Shown here piece by piece: positions 1 to 9,234 of a DNA stretch of 64,000 nt. How positions within the stretch are numbered: position 1 is the first letter of the stretch; each line of letters opens with the position of its first letter. The stretch is from Lysobacterales bacterium PRO7. GTDB taxonomy: Bacteria; Pseudomonadota; Gammaproteobacteria; Xanthomonadales; Rhodanobacteraceae. The stretch covers positions 92,760-156,759 of the forward strand of contig QWHH01000001.1 in NCBI GenBank assembly GCA_021404785.1. The letters run 5' to 3'. A model generated the notes under the pieces. It did no database searches, was not told the origin of the DNA, and saw only the letters and a list, made by a program, of their open reading frames with translations. Made by a program: the position numbers and the translations under genes.

Positions 1-48
1 GCTCAAGCCGAGACTCAAGATGGCAATGCAAACAAGTGCGGTTTTCAT
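1..48 (-). CDS. N-terminus of an exported protein (cut by window edge)
   Basis: On the minus strand an ATG at 48 opens MKTALVCIAILSLGLS and runs off the left edge. A GGGAGA-type ribosome binding site lies just upstream. The lysine followed by a continuous hydrophobic stretch is what a signal peptide looks like, so the product is probably exported. Nothing more can be said from 16 residues. It is divergent from the short-chain dehydrogenase that starts at 119. Confidence 0.55.
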   Translation of the reverse strand, partial: MKTALVCIAILSLGLS

Positions 49-118
49 GGCGGTCTCCCGGTGAATTGCGTACAGTCTGCGCCGGAGCGACACGCCGCTC
101 AAGCGCGGGCACACGGCG

Positions 119-901
119 ATGACGACAAACGCGGCACGTTGGCGGCTGGACGGTCAAACAACGCTGATTACCGGCGCGAGCCGCGGCATCGGCCTGGCCT
201 GTGCACGCGAGTTCGCCGCGCTCGGTGCGGATGTGCTGATGGTCGCGCGCGACGAGGCCCACCTGGAATCCGCGCGCGCGGAATTGGCCGAGGAATTCCC
301 GGGGCGTGAAATCCTCGCGTTCGCGGCGGACGTGTCCGATCACGAACAACGCCTGGAAATCTTCGATTGGCTGGCCGACCTCGATGTCGAATTGTCGCTG
401 CTCGTGAACAATGCCGGCACGAACCTGCGCAAACCGACGCTCGAATACGACGAGACGGAAGTGCGAGCGTTGATCGATGCGAACCTGCTGTCCGCGTTCG
501 CAATGTGTCGACTCGCGCATCCGCACCTGGCCGAACATGCGAATGCCGCGATCGTGAACGTGAGTTCGGTGTCGGGGCTCACGCACGTGCGCACCGGCGC
601 GCCGTACGGCATGGCGAAAGCCGCGCTTGCGCAACTGACGAAGAACCTCGCCTGCGAATGGGCCGAAGACGGCATCCGCGTGAACGCGGTCGCGCCATGG
701 TACATCCGCACGCAGCGTACGCAAGGCGCACTTGCCGATCCGGACTATCTCGACGACGTGCTGCAACGCACGCCACTCGCGCGCATCGGTGAGCCGGAGG
801 AAGTTGCCGCCGCGATCGCCTTCCTGTGCCTGCCGGCGGCGAGCTACATCACCGGCGAAATCCTCGCTGTCGATGGCGGATTCCTGAAATACGGATTCTG
901 A
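119..901 (+). CDS. SDR family oxidoreductase (tropinone reductase-like)
   Basis: Classical short-chain dehydrogenase of 260 residues, the usual length for the family. The cofactor loop TGASRGIG lies near residue 18, NNAG follows the middle strand, and the catalytic Ser and YGMAK (YxxxK) pair sits around residues 150-170. The C-terminal IRVNAVAPWYIRT segment and the YITGEILAVDGG ending resemble plant and bacterial tropinone-reductase-like SDRs. It should reduce or oxidise a carbonyl/alcohol with NAD(P)H in the cytoplasm; the substrate cannot be read from sequence. The next gene starts 47 bases downstream on the same strand. Confidence 0.9.
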   Translation: MTTNAARWRLDGQTTLITGASRGIGLACAREFAALGADVLMVARDEAHLESARAELAEEFPGREILAFAADVSDHEQRLEIFDWLADLDVELSLLVNNAGTNLRKPTLEYDETEVRALIDANLLSAFAMCRLAHPHLAEHANAAIVNVSSVSGLTHVRTGAPYGMAKAALAQLTKNLACEWAEDGIRVNAVAPWYIRTQRTQGALADPDYLDDVLQRTPLARIGEPEEVAAAIAFLCLPAASYITGEILAVDGGFLKYGF

Positions 902-948
902 CGTCCGATCTTCGTTTGCGAAAAACGCCGACCGAGTATGCTGTTGCC

Positions 949-1632
949 ATGCTCAATGATTTCGGACCATCGCTGTACGTCGCGGAAGGACCCACGGTTT
1001 CGTTCGCCGGTTTTCCGTACCCGACCCGCATGGCATTGGCGCGCCTGTCCGATGGCGGCGTCTGGGTGTGGTCGCCGATCGCGCTCACGCCGCAGCTTGC
1101 CGATGCCGTGCAAGCGATCGGGCCCGTGCGCCATATCGTGTCGCCGAACAAATTGCATCACCTGTTTCTGCCGGCATGGGCTGAACATTGGCCGCACGCG
1201 CAGTTGCATGCGCCGCCCGGCCTTGCGCGCAAGAAGAAGGCATTGCACTTCGAATCCGAACTCGGCAATGAACCGCCGTCCGCGTGGCAGCAGGATATCG
1301 ATCAGGTGGTTTTCGGCGGTTCGTTCGCGATGAATGAAGTCGTTTTCTTCCATCGCGCTTCACGCACCGCAATCGTCGGCGACCTGATCCAGCGCTTCCC
1401 CGCGGCGAGCGTTTCCGGCTGGAAGGGATGGGTCATGAAACTCGGCGGGCTCGTCGGCGAACATGGCGGTACGCCGCCGGACTGGCGCGCGAGTTTTCTG
1501 CGGCACGGTCCGGCGCGTGCAGCACTGCACAAGGTGCTGGCGTGGAATCCGCAGCGGCTGTTGATCGCACACGGCATGTGTGCGCAGGCCGGGGCGGCCG
1601 AAATCATTGCTGCCGCCTTGCGCTGGATATGA
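949..1632 (+). CDS. DUF4336 domain protein (metallo-hydrolase-like)
   Basis: 227 residues from the ATG at 949 (MLNDFGPSLYVAEGP). Longer in-frame starts upstream overlap the SDR gene and look non-coding. The body has the DUF4336 pattern: an N-terminal beta-rich part, HIVSPNKLHHLFLPAW, then a central region of alternating strands ending in AIVGDLIQRF. DUF4336 is distantly related in fold to metallo-beta-lactamases, but the classic HxHxDH motif is not visible here. I recognise the family and not a reaction. It probably shares a transcript with the upstream SDR. Confidence 0.7.
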   Translation: MLNDFGPSLYVAEGPTVSFAGFPYPTRMALARLSDGGVWVWSPIALTPQLADAVQAIGPVRHIVSPNKLHHLFLPAWAEHWPHAQLHAPPGLARKKKALHFESELGNEPPSAWQQDIDQVVFGGSFAMNEVVFFHRASRTAIVGDLIQRFPAASVSGWKGWVMKLGGLVGEHGGTPPDWRASFLRHGPARAALHKVLAWNPQRLLIAHGMCAQAGAAEIIAAALRWI

Positions 1633-1711
1633 CGCGTCAAGCTCGCGCGGAGCCGGCATCCATGGCCGAAAACGGCTAGTTTCGGCAAGACGACGGCGCT
1701 AGGATCGCCGC

Positions 1712-3166
1712 ATGTCCTCGCCGTCCGTCCTCGATCCGAAAGCCTGCGAACAGGCGCGCCTCACCCGCGATGCGCGCTTCGACGGCCTGTTCTTCACCGC
1801 CGTGCGCACGACCGGTATTTATTGCCGGCCGGTGTGTCCGGCGCCGACTGCGCTCGCGCGCAACGTCGAATATTTTCCGAACGCGGCCGCGGCGGCAAGC
1901 GCCGGCTACCGACCCTGCCTGCGTTGCCGTCCGGAAGCGGCGCCCGGCACGCCGCTGACGCGCGCGCGCAGCGAGCTCGTCGCGGCGGCATTGCGCATGA
2001 TCGAAGCGGGCGCGCTGGATGACGCATCCGTCGCGCAGCTCGCGCGTCGCATCGGCGTCGGCGAACGCCATTTGCGCCGCCTGTTCGTGGTCGAACTCGG
2101 CGCAGGTCCGCTGGAAATCGCGGCCACGCGACGCCTGCTGTTCGCAAAGAAGCTGTTGACGGAAACGCCGTTGCCGATCACGCAGATCGCGCATGCGGCG
2201 GGCTACGCAAGCTTGCGTCGATTTAACGCGGCGTTTCTGGCGGGCTATCGCCGCTCGCCTCGAGACGTACGCCGTGATGAGTCTGGCGCGTCCGCATCGA
2301 ACGCGCTGACATTGCGCATTCCGTTTCGAGCGCCATACGATTTCTCCGCGCTGCTCGCGTTCTTCGCGCGTCGCGCGATTCCCGGGCTCGAACGCGTCGA
2401 TGCGGGCAGCTACGCACGCCGCTTCGCGTTCGATGGCAGCGTCGGATCGCTGCGCGTGACGCGCGCGCGCGGCGACGATGCGTTGTCGCTTGCGATCGAC
2501 TATCCGGACGCCTCGCGCCTGCAGGCGATCTGCACGCGCGTGCGCCGCCTGTTTGATGTCGATGCAGATATCGCCGCGATCGGTGCGCAACTTGCGCGCG
2601 ATCCGCACCTGCGCGCATTCGTGCGCAGGCATCCCGGCCAGCGCCTGCCGGGTGGCTGGGACGGTTTCGAGATCGCGGTGCGCGCGGTGCTCGGCCAGCA
2701 GATCAGCGTCGCCGCGGCGCGCACGCTGGCCGGACGCCTGGTCGAGCGCTTCGGCGCGCTCGCGCAGACGCCGGATGGCGAATCGGTGCGACTGTTTCCA
2801 ACCGCGCAAGCGCTTGCCGACGCGGATCTGACGAAGATCGGACTGCCGCGCACGCGTGCGGCGACATTGAACACGATTGCGCGCGCTGTGTGCGATGGCG
2901 CAGTCGATTTCCGGCCGGAGCAATCGCTGGACCGCTTCGTCGCCAGCTGGTGCGAACTGCCCGGCATTGGCGCGTGGACAGCGCATTACATCGCGATGCG
3001 CGCGCTGGGTCATCCAGACGCGTTTCCGGCCGCGGATCTTGTGCTGCGCAAGATGCTGGCTGATGACGGCGCGCTGCTGTCCGCTCGCGCGGTCGAAGCG
3101 CTCGGCGAACGCTGGCGACCGTGGCGCGCGTACGCGGTCATGCACGTGTGGCGCAATTCAAACTGA
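1712..3166 (+). CDS. Ada N-terminal/AraC regulator fused to AlkA-type DNA glycosylase
   Basis: 484-residue three-part protein. Residues 1-75 are the Ada zinc domain: Cys38, Cys42, Cys69 and Cys72 sit at the same positions as in E. coli Ada, in YCRPVC and RPCLRC. Cys38 is the expected acceptor of methyl groups from phosphotriesters. Residues about 85-185 are an AraC-type helix-turn-helix pair. The rest is an AlkA N-domain followed by an HhH-GPD glycosylase with LPGIGAWTAHYIA and the catalytic Asp in PAADLVL. It should sense alkylation, regulate its own operon and excise N3-alkyladenine. The O6-methylguanine transferase module of Ada is absent but is supplied by ogt, which starts 9 bases after the stop. 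Confidence 0.92.
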   Translation: MSSPSVLDPKACEQARLTRDARFDGLFFTAVRTTGIYCRPVCPAPTALARNVEYFPNAAAAASAGYRPCLRCRPEAAPGTPLTRARSELVAAALRMIEAGALDDASVAQLARRIGVGERHLRRLFVVELGAGPLEIAATRRLLFAKKLLTETPLPITQIAHAAGYASLRRFNAAFLAGYRRSPRDVRRDESGASASNALTLRIPFRAPYDFSALLAFFARRAIPGLERVDAGSYARRFAFDGSVGSLRVTRARGDDALSLAIDYPDASRLQAICTRVRRLFDVDADIAAIGAQLARDPHLRAFVRRHPGQRLPGGWDGFEIAVRAVLGQQISVAAARTLAGRLVERFGALAQTPDGESVRLFPTAQALADADLTKIGLPRTRAATLNTIARAVCDGAVDFRPEQSLDRFVASWCELPGIGAWTAHYIAMRALGHPDAFPAADLVLRKMLADDGALLSARAVEALGERWRPWRAYAVMHVWRNSN

Positions 3167-3175
3167 GGTTCTACG

Positions 3176-3676
3176 ATGACGGACGTGTACTACGATTATT
3201 TCGAATCCCCGGTCGGACGCCTGCTGCTCGTGGCGGACGGACAGGGCCTGCGCCACGTGCATTTCGAGCGTGGACGCGAAGCGCTGGCGCCGGACGCGGA
3301 GTGGGATCGCGGTCCGGGCGCGCTGCACGAGACGCGCACGCAACTCAAAGCGTACTTCGCCGGCAAATTGCGCGAGTTCGACCTGCCGCTCGCCCCGCAA
3401 GGCACGGATTTCCAGCAACGCGTGTGGCTCGCGTTGCTGCGCATTCCGTATGGCGCGACGGCAAGCTACGGCGACATCGCGCGCGCGGTCGGCGAGCCGA
3501 ATGCCTCGCGCGCTGTCGGTGCAGCGAACGGGCAGAACCCCATCGCCATCGTCATTCCCTGTCATCGCGTGATCGGCGCGAATGGCACGCTGACCGGCTA
3601 CGGCGGCGGCTTGCCGAACAAGCGTTTCCTGCTTGATCTGGAACAGAAGCATTCGGCATTCGCGTTGGCGCCGTGA
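3176..3676 (+). CDS. ogt: Methylated-DNA--protein-cysteine methyltransferase
   Basis: 166 residues. It carries the PCHRVIG active site with acceptor Cys129, the RAVGAANGQNP helix-turn-helix segment ahead of it, and GYGGGLPNKRFLL after it, all characteristic of Ogt/Ada-C. It transfers methyl groups from O6-methylguanine or O4-methylthymine to its own cysteine. The start is 9 bases after the Ada-AlkA fusion, so the two form an alkylation-repair operon that together carries all Ada functions plus a glycosylase. Its TGA at 3674-3676 abuts the stop of the convergent gene at 3677. Confidence 0.96.
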   Translation: MTDVYYDYFESPVGRLLLVADGQGLRHVHFERGREALAPDAEWDRGPGALHETRTQLKAYFAGKLREFDLPLAPQGTDFQQRVWLALLRIPYGATASYGDIARAVGEPNASRAVGAANGQNPIAIVIPCHRVIGANGTLTGYGGGLPNKRFLLDLEQKHSAFALAP

Positions 3677-4327
3677 TCAGCAGCCGTTGCGCTGGCTTTC
3701 CAACTCGTCGGCCTGCGGTTGCAGGATCGCGCGCTGATCCTTGAACGCGTTGCGCAGTTTGTGCGTGACGTCGTCGTATTGCTTTTGCAACCAGCTGCAG
3801 GTTTGTTCGCGCGATGCGCGCATGCAGTGGTCCTGCAACGGCGTGTAGCCGCTCGCGATCGCGTCGTGCGGTGATGTGCTGATCGGGACTTGCCGCAATT
3901 CCGGCGCAGACACGCCGATGCCGCCCGGCCCATACGCCTGCGCGAGGCTGTGCCCCGGGTAGCCGAGCACGCCAAGCGGCACGTAACGCACGGGTGGCGC
4001 ACCGTTGCGGCTGAAATACGTCGAACCGTCCTCGGCCTTTTGGCAGATCCACACGGGCGGCAACGGTGCGGACGGTCTGGCGACGGGAGCCGGTGCAGGT
4101 GCAGGTGGCGGATTCGCTTCCGCAGGCGATGGCGTGGCAGCAACTGGTTGTGCCGGGGCCGGTTGCGCGTCCGGCAGCCAGACTTGCGCCTGTACCGCAC
4201 CGGCCGGACAAGGCTGATCCTGGAATGCGACGTTGCCTTGCGCGTCGGTGCATTTGTATACATCCGTCGCGGATGTGGCCGTGGAAAACGGATACAACAA
4301 CACAGTACAGAATGTTAGGACTCGCAT
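3677..4327 (-). CDS. Exported DUF4124 domain protein
   Basis: 216 residues from the ATG at 4327 (MRVLTFCTVLL). A TTG at 4342 overlapping the fadE stop is an alternative start. A signal peptide ends near STATSA and is followed by a DUF4124 segment: VYKCTDAQGNVAFQDQPCPAG, with the two cysteines and the aromatic pattern typical of the family. A proline/alanine-rich linker covers roughly residues 50-90, and a C-terminal part with several cysteines follows. The function of DUF4124 proteins is not established; they are periplasmic or envelope proteins common in Xanthomonadales. It lies directly downstream of fadE on the same strand. Confidence 0.8.
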   Translation of the reverse strand: MRVLTFCTVLLYPFSTATSATDVYKCTDAQGNVAFQDQPCPAGAVQAQVWLPDAQPAPAQPVAATPSPAEANPPPAPAPAPVARPSAPLPPVWICQKAEDGSTYFSRNGAPPVRYVPLGVLGYPGHSLAQAYGPGGIGVSAPELRQVPISTSPHDAIASGYTPLQDHCMRASREQTCSWLQKQYDDVTHKLRNAFKDQRAILQPQADELESQRNGC

Positions 4328-4338
4328 CGATGCCAGCC

Positions 4339-6753
4339 TCAATGCAACGTCTTGTACGTCTCCGGATCGAATGCATCCACCGCGACCACTTCGTCGCGTG
4401 CGGCGTCGGCTTCCTGGATCAGGTCGTATTCGGCTTGCGTGATGACGCCGGCTTTCAGGCCCATCTCATCGAGCATGTAGCCGGGTGCGCGGTCGAGCGT
4501 ACCCGCGCGCACGGCGTCGCGTAGTTTCGTTTCCACCGGAATCGCGCGCACGGCCTTGTCGAGTGCGGCTTCGAGCGTGCCGAGTCCGACTTCGGTCGGC
4601 GGCGGCACGAAGATGTCCTGCGTCAAATTGATACGCGCTTCGCGGTCTTCGAGGATGTCGCGCGCCACGCGCGCGCCGAGCTTGTCGGAGGGGAGGCGGA
4701 AACGCGGCCCGAGCGGGAAGATGACCCACGACAGCCAGTACGCGGCCGCGCGCATGGGCAGGTTTTCGAGCACGCCGAGCAACGCTTCCTGGATGCGGTA
4801 CAGGCAATGCTCCGCGCTCCAGCGCACGAGGTTGTAGTTCGCCGTGGTTTTGGCTTCGTCGTGGTAGCGCTTGAGCGCCGCGGAAGCCAGGTACATGTAG
4901 GCGAGCGCGTCGGCGAGGCGTCCGGAAATCTTCTCGCGGCGCTTGAGTGTGCCGCCGAGCGTGCCCATGGCGACGTCCGAGAGCAGTTCGAACGCAGCCG
5001 AGAAACGCGACAGGTGTTGGTAGTAGTGCGCGGTGTCTTCCGTGCGCGGTGCGCTCGCGAGTCGGCTGCCGCTCCACGCCAGCAATTTCGCGCGCGTGGC
5101 GTTGCGGAACAGCAGATTGACGTGCCCGAAAATCGCCTTGTCGAACTTCTTCAGATCCTTGTCTGCGATTGCGTTGATTTCGTGCTGTACGAACGGATGG
5201 CAACGGATCGCGCCCTGGCCGTAGATGATCATCGAGCGCGTGAGAATGTTCGCGCCTTCCACGGTGATGCCGATCGGCACCGCGTCCCAGGTGCGCGCTA
5301 GCGGATTGCGCGGGCCTTTTTGGATCGCTGCGCCGGCGCGGATGTCCATTGCGTCGGTGACGACTTCGCGCATGCCTTCGGTCAGGTACGCCTTGGCGAT
5401 CGCCGACAGTACCGCGGGTTTCTCGCCGGCATCGAGCGCGCCGCAGGTGAGCGTGCGCGTTGCGGTCATGTAATAGGTCTTGCCGGCGATGCGCGCGAGC
5501 GGCTCTTCGATGCCCTCGAAGCGGCCGATCGGCGTATCGAACTGTTCGCGCACGGTCGCATAGGCGCCGCTGATCCTCGTCATCATCTGCGCCGCGCCGA
5601 CCGACAGCGCCGGCAGCGAGATCGAGCGTCCCGCAGCGAGACATTCCATCAGCATGCGCCAGCCGTGGCCGATCCCTTCGCGCCCGCCGATGATGCAATC
5701 CAGCGGCGCGAATACGTCCTTGCCGACGATCGGCCCGTTCATGAAAGGCACGCCCATCGGATCGTGACGCTGGCCGATTTCAATGCCTTCCAGATCGCGA
5801 GAAATCAGTGCGCAGGTAATGCCGAGATCCTCTTTATCGCCGAGCAGATGATCCGGATCCTGGATGCGGAACGCGAGGCCGATCAGGCTCGCGACCGGTG
5901 CCAGCGTGATGTAGCGTTTCTTCCAGTTCAGTCGCAGGCCGAGCACTTCCTTGCCGTCGACGATGCGCTTTTCAACGACGCCGGTGGATTGCGTCGCCGC
6001 GGCATCGGAGCCAGCTTCGGGACCAGTCAGGCCAAAGCAAGGCACGTCTTCGCCACGCGCGAGGCGCGGCAGATAGTATTTTTTCTGCTCCTCGGTGCCG
6101 TAGTGCAGCAGCAATTCGCCGGGACCGAGCGAGTTCGGCACCATCACCGTGACCGCGGCCGTCACCGAGCGCGAGGAAATCTTCGTGACCACGCGCGAAT
6201 GCGCGATCGCGGAAAAGCCGAGTCCGCCGTATTCCTTCGGGATGATCATGCCGAAGAAGCGGTTCGCTTTCAGGAACGCCCAGATGTTTGTCGGCAGGTC
6301 GCGCTGCTGGTTGATCTGCCAGTCGTCGAGGCGCACACACAATTCGCGCACGGGTCCGTCAATGAACGCCTGTTCTTCGGCGGTCAGCGAAGCGGGCTTG
6401 AAGTCGAGCAGTTTTTCCCAATGCGGACGACCGGAAAACAGTTCCGCATCCCACCATACTGTGCCGGCATCGAGCGCAATGCGCTCGGTTTCACCCAGGC
6501 GCGGCAACACCGGTGCCATCAATTTCATCGCAAACCGCGAGATCAGCTGCCGGCGCAGCAGCGGCACGCCGAAGATGAGCGCAAGCACGATCAGGACGAT
6601 GATGCTGCCCTCGAACAGCAGCGGCGAGGCGACGCCAACGATGCGCCAGCCGATCAGCCAGACCGCGGCGGCGCCGGTCCAGGCGTAGAAGCCGTAGCCG
6701 AGGAACAACAGCGTGCTGAGCAGGATCAGCGCGAGGATGAAAGTGACGATCAT
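4339..6753 (-). CDS. fadE: Acyl-CoA dehydrogenase FadE
   Basis: 804 residues, close to the 814 of E. coli FadE and much longer than ordinary acyl-CoA dehydrogenases. The N-terminus has two hydrophobic segments (about residues 1-30 and 35-65), as expected for membrane-associated FadE. The dehydrogenase core shows FGLTGPEAGSDAAA and the late YGQGAIRCHPFV motif specific to FadE. It catalyses the first step of fatty acid beta-oxidation, acyl-CoA to trans-2-enoyl-CoA. ATG at 6753. The DUF4124 gene follows almost directly. No other beta-oxidation gene is in the window. Confidence 0.95.
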   Translation of the reverse strand: MIVTFILALILLSTLLFLGYGFYAWTGAAAVWLIGWRIVGVASPLLFEGSIIVLIVLALIFGVPLLRRQLISRFAMKLMAPVLPRLGETERIALDAGTVWWDAELFSGRPHWEKLLDFKPASLTAEEQAFIDGPVRELCVRLDDWQINQQRDLPTNIWAFLKANRFFGMIIPKEYGGLGFSAIAHSRVVTKISSRSVTAAVTVMVPNSLGPGELLLHYGTEEQKKYYLPRLARGEDVPCFGLTGPEAGSDAAATQSTGVVEKRIVDGKEVLGLRLNWKKRYITLAPVASLIGLAFRIQDPDHLLGDKEDLGITCALISRDLEGIEIGQRHDPMGVPFMNGPIVGKDVFAPLDCIIGGREGIGHGWRMLMECLAAGRSISLPALSVGAAQMMTRISGAYATVREQFDTPIGRFEGIEEPLARIAGKTYYMTATRTLTCGALDAGEKPAVLSAIAKAYLTEGMREVVTDAMDIRAGAAIQKGPRNPLARTWDAVPIGITVEGANILTRSMIIYGQGAIRCHPFVQHEINAIADKDLKKFDKAIFGHVNLLFRNATRAKLLAWSGSRLASAPRTEDTAHYYQHLSRFSAAFELLSDVAMGTLGGTLKRREKISGRLADALAYMYLASAALKRYHDEAKTTANYNLVRWSAEHCLYRIQEALLGVLENLPMRAAAYWLSWVIFPLGPRFRLPSDKLGARVARDILEDREARINLTQDIFVPPPTEVGLGTLEAALDKAVRAIPVETKLRDAVRAGTLDRAPGYMLDEMGLKAGVITQAEYDLIQEADAARDEVVAVDAFDPETYKTLH

Positions 6754-6816
6754 GGGCGCACCACCGTTTGAGCCGGTCGAACGCCTATCATCCGCCGCGA
6801 TCGCGGAAAAGCAAGG

Positions 6817-7155
6817 TTATTGCGCGTTGCGCAGGTCGGCGTTGTTGAAGTTGAATTGCAGGTACAGCACGTTCGCGTTGCCGGAAGCGTCGAAGCGGAC
6901 GCGGCATTCGATGGATTGCTTGTCTTCGCTGGGCAGGCCCTTGTCCATGACGATCGTGGATGTGAGCAGCACAGTGTCGGCGGATTCCGCCTTGGCATGC
7001 GCGGCCAGATCTTTCAGGTCCAGCGCGAAGCTGCGGCCGCTCATGCGCTTGCCGATTTCCGCGTTGCATGCGCTCGCCGCGGTGTCGTTGCGGCTGGGGC
7101 TGCACGCGCCCAGCGCCAGAACGCCGACGAGCAGGAAAACAATTCGTGTGCGCAT
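6817..7155 (-). CDS. Small lipoprotein of unknown function
   Basis: 112 residues from the ATG at 7155, with a GAGGGCAAG ribosome binding site directly upstream. MRTRIVFLLVGVLALGACS is a lipoprotein signal peptide with a lipobox ending LGAC. The mature part (SACNAEIGKRM through LYLQFNFNN) has one further cysteine before a short beta-rich domain. I do not recognise a family. The longer upstream start at 7194 would put 13 arginine/histidine-rich residues before the signal peptide and is unlikely. Confidence 0.75.
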   Translation of the reverse strand: MRTRIVFLLVGVLALGACSPSRNDTAASACNAEIGKRMSGRSFALDLKDLAAHAKAESADTVLLTSTIVMDKGLPSEDKQSIECRVRFDASGNANVLYLQFNFNNADLRNAQ

Positions 7156-7235
7156 CTTGCCCTCCCGAGCGCAATGCCGTCGATGACGGTGCAAGCATGG
7201 TATTCCCGGCGCGTGAACGCAAGCATTGACGCGGA

Positions 7236-7901
7236 TCAGCCGCCGTCCAGCGACGCTCGTGCCGCCATGGAAATCGCCGGCAACCAGCGCGCATACATCG
7301 CGGCAGAGGGGTGCAGGCCATCCGCAGCGAGCATGTCGGTTGCGTTGCCACGAGTGCGGGAGATCGCCGTGATGTCCACGTAACGGGCGTGCAAGGCCGT
7401 GGAAACGTTCGCGGCCACTGCATTGAACGCGTCGATTTCGCGGGCGATTTGCGCTACGTCGCGCCCGCTTTCGACGCCGAAGCGCGTCACTCCCCAGTCG
7501 GGTATGGACACGACGACGACATGTTGCGGCTTGCCGCCAGCCAGCGCGATCGCGCGTTCGAGCAGCGCGCGGAATTCGACCCGGTAATTTTCCAGATCGC
7601 GGCCGCGGTACTGGTTGTTGACGCCAATCAGCAGTGTGACCAGATCGTATGGTGGATGAAACGTGTGTACATCCATCGTGGCGGATAATTCGTCCGTGGT
7701 CCAGCCAGTGCGCGCGACGATTTCAGGCTCCGCGATCGCGATACTTTGTGCGCGCAGCATGGCGGCGAGTTGATGCGGCCAGTTTTCGTTCGGCGCCACG
7801 CCCTCGCCGATGGTGTAGGAATCGCCGAGCGCCAGGAATCGGGGTGGCGCGTTCGTCACGCCAGCGGTCAGCGCGACACTGGCGGCAAGACTAAGCCACA
7901 T
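7236..7901 (-). CDS. SGNH/GDSL-type esterase, exported
   Basis: 221 residues with a short signal peptide (MWLSLAASVALTAGVTNA). The SGNH blocks are all present: GDSYTIGEG with the nucleophilic Ser, the GVNNQYRG asparagine block, and DGLHPS with the catalytic Asp and His. The product should be a periplasmic or secreted esterase/lipase; the substrate is unknown. Its ATG lies inside the last codons of the upstream aminotransferase (11-base overlap), which indicates translational coupling although the two enzymes have no obvious shared pathway. Confidence 0.88.
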   Translation of the reverse strand: MWLSLAASVALTAGVTNAPPRFLALGDSYTIGEGVAPNENWPHQLAAMLRAQSIAIAEPEIVARTGWTTDELSATMDVHTFHPPYDLVTLLIGVNNQYRGRDLENYRVEFRALLERAIALAGGKPQHVVVVSIPDWGVTRFGVESGRDVAQIAREIDAFNAVAANVSTALHARYVDITAISRTRGNATDMLAADGLHPSAAMYARWLPAISMAARASLDGG

Positions 7902-9144
7902 TGCGTTGCTGCATGGCGGCCATGCGTGCGAGGCAACGCTCGATGCGTGCGAACACTTCGCGCAGTTGGGCCGGCGACGGCAGCAGCGTGGCGCGGAAAT
8001 GGTTCGGCTCGACGATGTTGAAACCGCGGCCCGGTACGATCAGCACGTTCTCGGACTCGAGCAGTTGCAGCGCAAACGAGTGATCGTCGAACTCCGGGAA
8101 TGTCCCGTCGCGCACGGATGGGAACGCATACAGCGCGCCCTGTGGCGCGACTATTTCCAGAAATTTGCTTTGTGCACAATGTTCAACAACTGCGCGACGC
8201 GCTTCGTACAGGCGCCCGCCCGGCGCGGTCAGCGCGGATATCGTGTCCGGCCCGTTCAATGCAGGCGCGATAGCCCATTGGCCGGGCACGTTCGCGCACA
8301 GGCGCAGGCTCGAAAGCAGGTCGAGCGCGTGATGAATTTCGGTCAGCGAATCGCGCGCGCCGGACAGGCCGACCCAACCCACACGCCAGCCGCAGGCGCG
8401 ATGCACTTTGGAAAGACCGCCGAACGTCAGCGTGGGCACATCAAAGGCCAGCGGCGCGAGCGGTACGCAACGCGCCCCATCGTAAAGAATCTCGTCGTAG
8501 ATTTCGTCGCTGAGCAATACCAGTCTATGCCGCTGCGCTATCCGCACCAGTGCGACGAGCAGTTCTTGCGGATACACGGCACCGGTCGGGTTGTTCGGAT
8601 TGATCACCACGAGGGCGCGCGTGCGCGGCGTGACCAACGCTTCGATTTCATCCGGATCAGGAAGGTGCCCGCGGGCCGCAGGGCACGGGTAATAGCGCGC
8701 ATTGCCGCTATTGAGCGCGACTGCGGCGCTCCACAGCGGGTAGTCGGGACTCGGCAACAGCACTTCGTCGCCGGCATCGAGCAGGGCGCGCAAGCTCATG
8801 TCGATGAGCTCGCTCACGCCATTGCCGATGAACACGTTTGCCGCGGATGCGCTGGGTGCGCCGCGTGCCAGTTCGCGCGCGGCGATCGCTTCGCGCGCGG
8901 ACAGCAAGCCTTGCTGCGGGCAATAGGCTTCGCTGTCGCCAACGTGTTCGGCGACGGCGCGACGCAGGTGCTCGGGTGCGGCGAAACCGAAGCGCCCCGG
9001 GTTGCCGATGTTCAGGTGCATGATCTCGCGCCCGGCGGCTTCGAGTTCGCGCGCGCGCCGCGACAACTCGCCGCGGATGTCGTAACGGACCTGGGCCAGA
9101 TGCGGATTCGCGCGGACCGGCGGATGGGGCAGTGGCACGGACAT
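7891..9144 (-). CDS. PLP-dependent aminotransferase class I/II (AlaA-like)
   Basis: 417 residues. The substrate-side motif LNIGNPGRFGF, the cofactor-binding NPNNPTGAVYP and the lysine motif GGLSKVHRACGWRVGW mark a fold-type I aminotransferase. The sequence resembles the AlaA/YfbQ group (glutamate-pyruvate transaminase) more than AspC. It would interconvert an amino acid and a keto acid in the cytoplasm, alanine/pyruvate being the most likely pair. It is divergent from rsgA (90-base gap) and heads a two-gene unit with the SGNH hydrolase. Confidence 0.88.
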   Translation of the reverse strand: MSVPLPHPPVRANPHLAQVRYDIRGELSRRARELEAAGREIMHLNIGNPGRFGFAAPEHLRRAVAEHVGDSEAYCPQQGLLSAREAIAARELARGAPSASAANVFIGNGVSELIDMSLRALLDAGDEVLLPSPDYPLWSAAVALNSGNARYYPCPAARGHLPDPDEIEALVTPRTRALVVINPNNPTGAVYPQELLVALVRIAQRHRLVLLSDEIYDEILYDGARCVPLAPLAFDVPTLTFGGLSKVHRACGWRVGWVGLSGARDSLTEIHHALDLLSSLRLCANVPGQWAIAPALNGPDTISALTAPGGRLYEARRAVVEHCAQSKFLEIVAPQGALYAFPSVRDGTFPEFDDHSFALQLLESENVLIVPGRGFNIVEPNHFRATLLPSPAQLREVFARIERCLARMAAMQQRNVA

Positions 9145-9234
9145 GATCGGGCACGGTAAATGTTGTGGCGCAGCATGCTAACGCAATCGCCCATGATTTC
9201 AAGGAATACGCGCGGCGCAAGGTAAAATGCCGGC

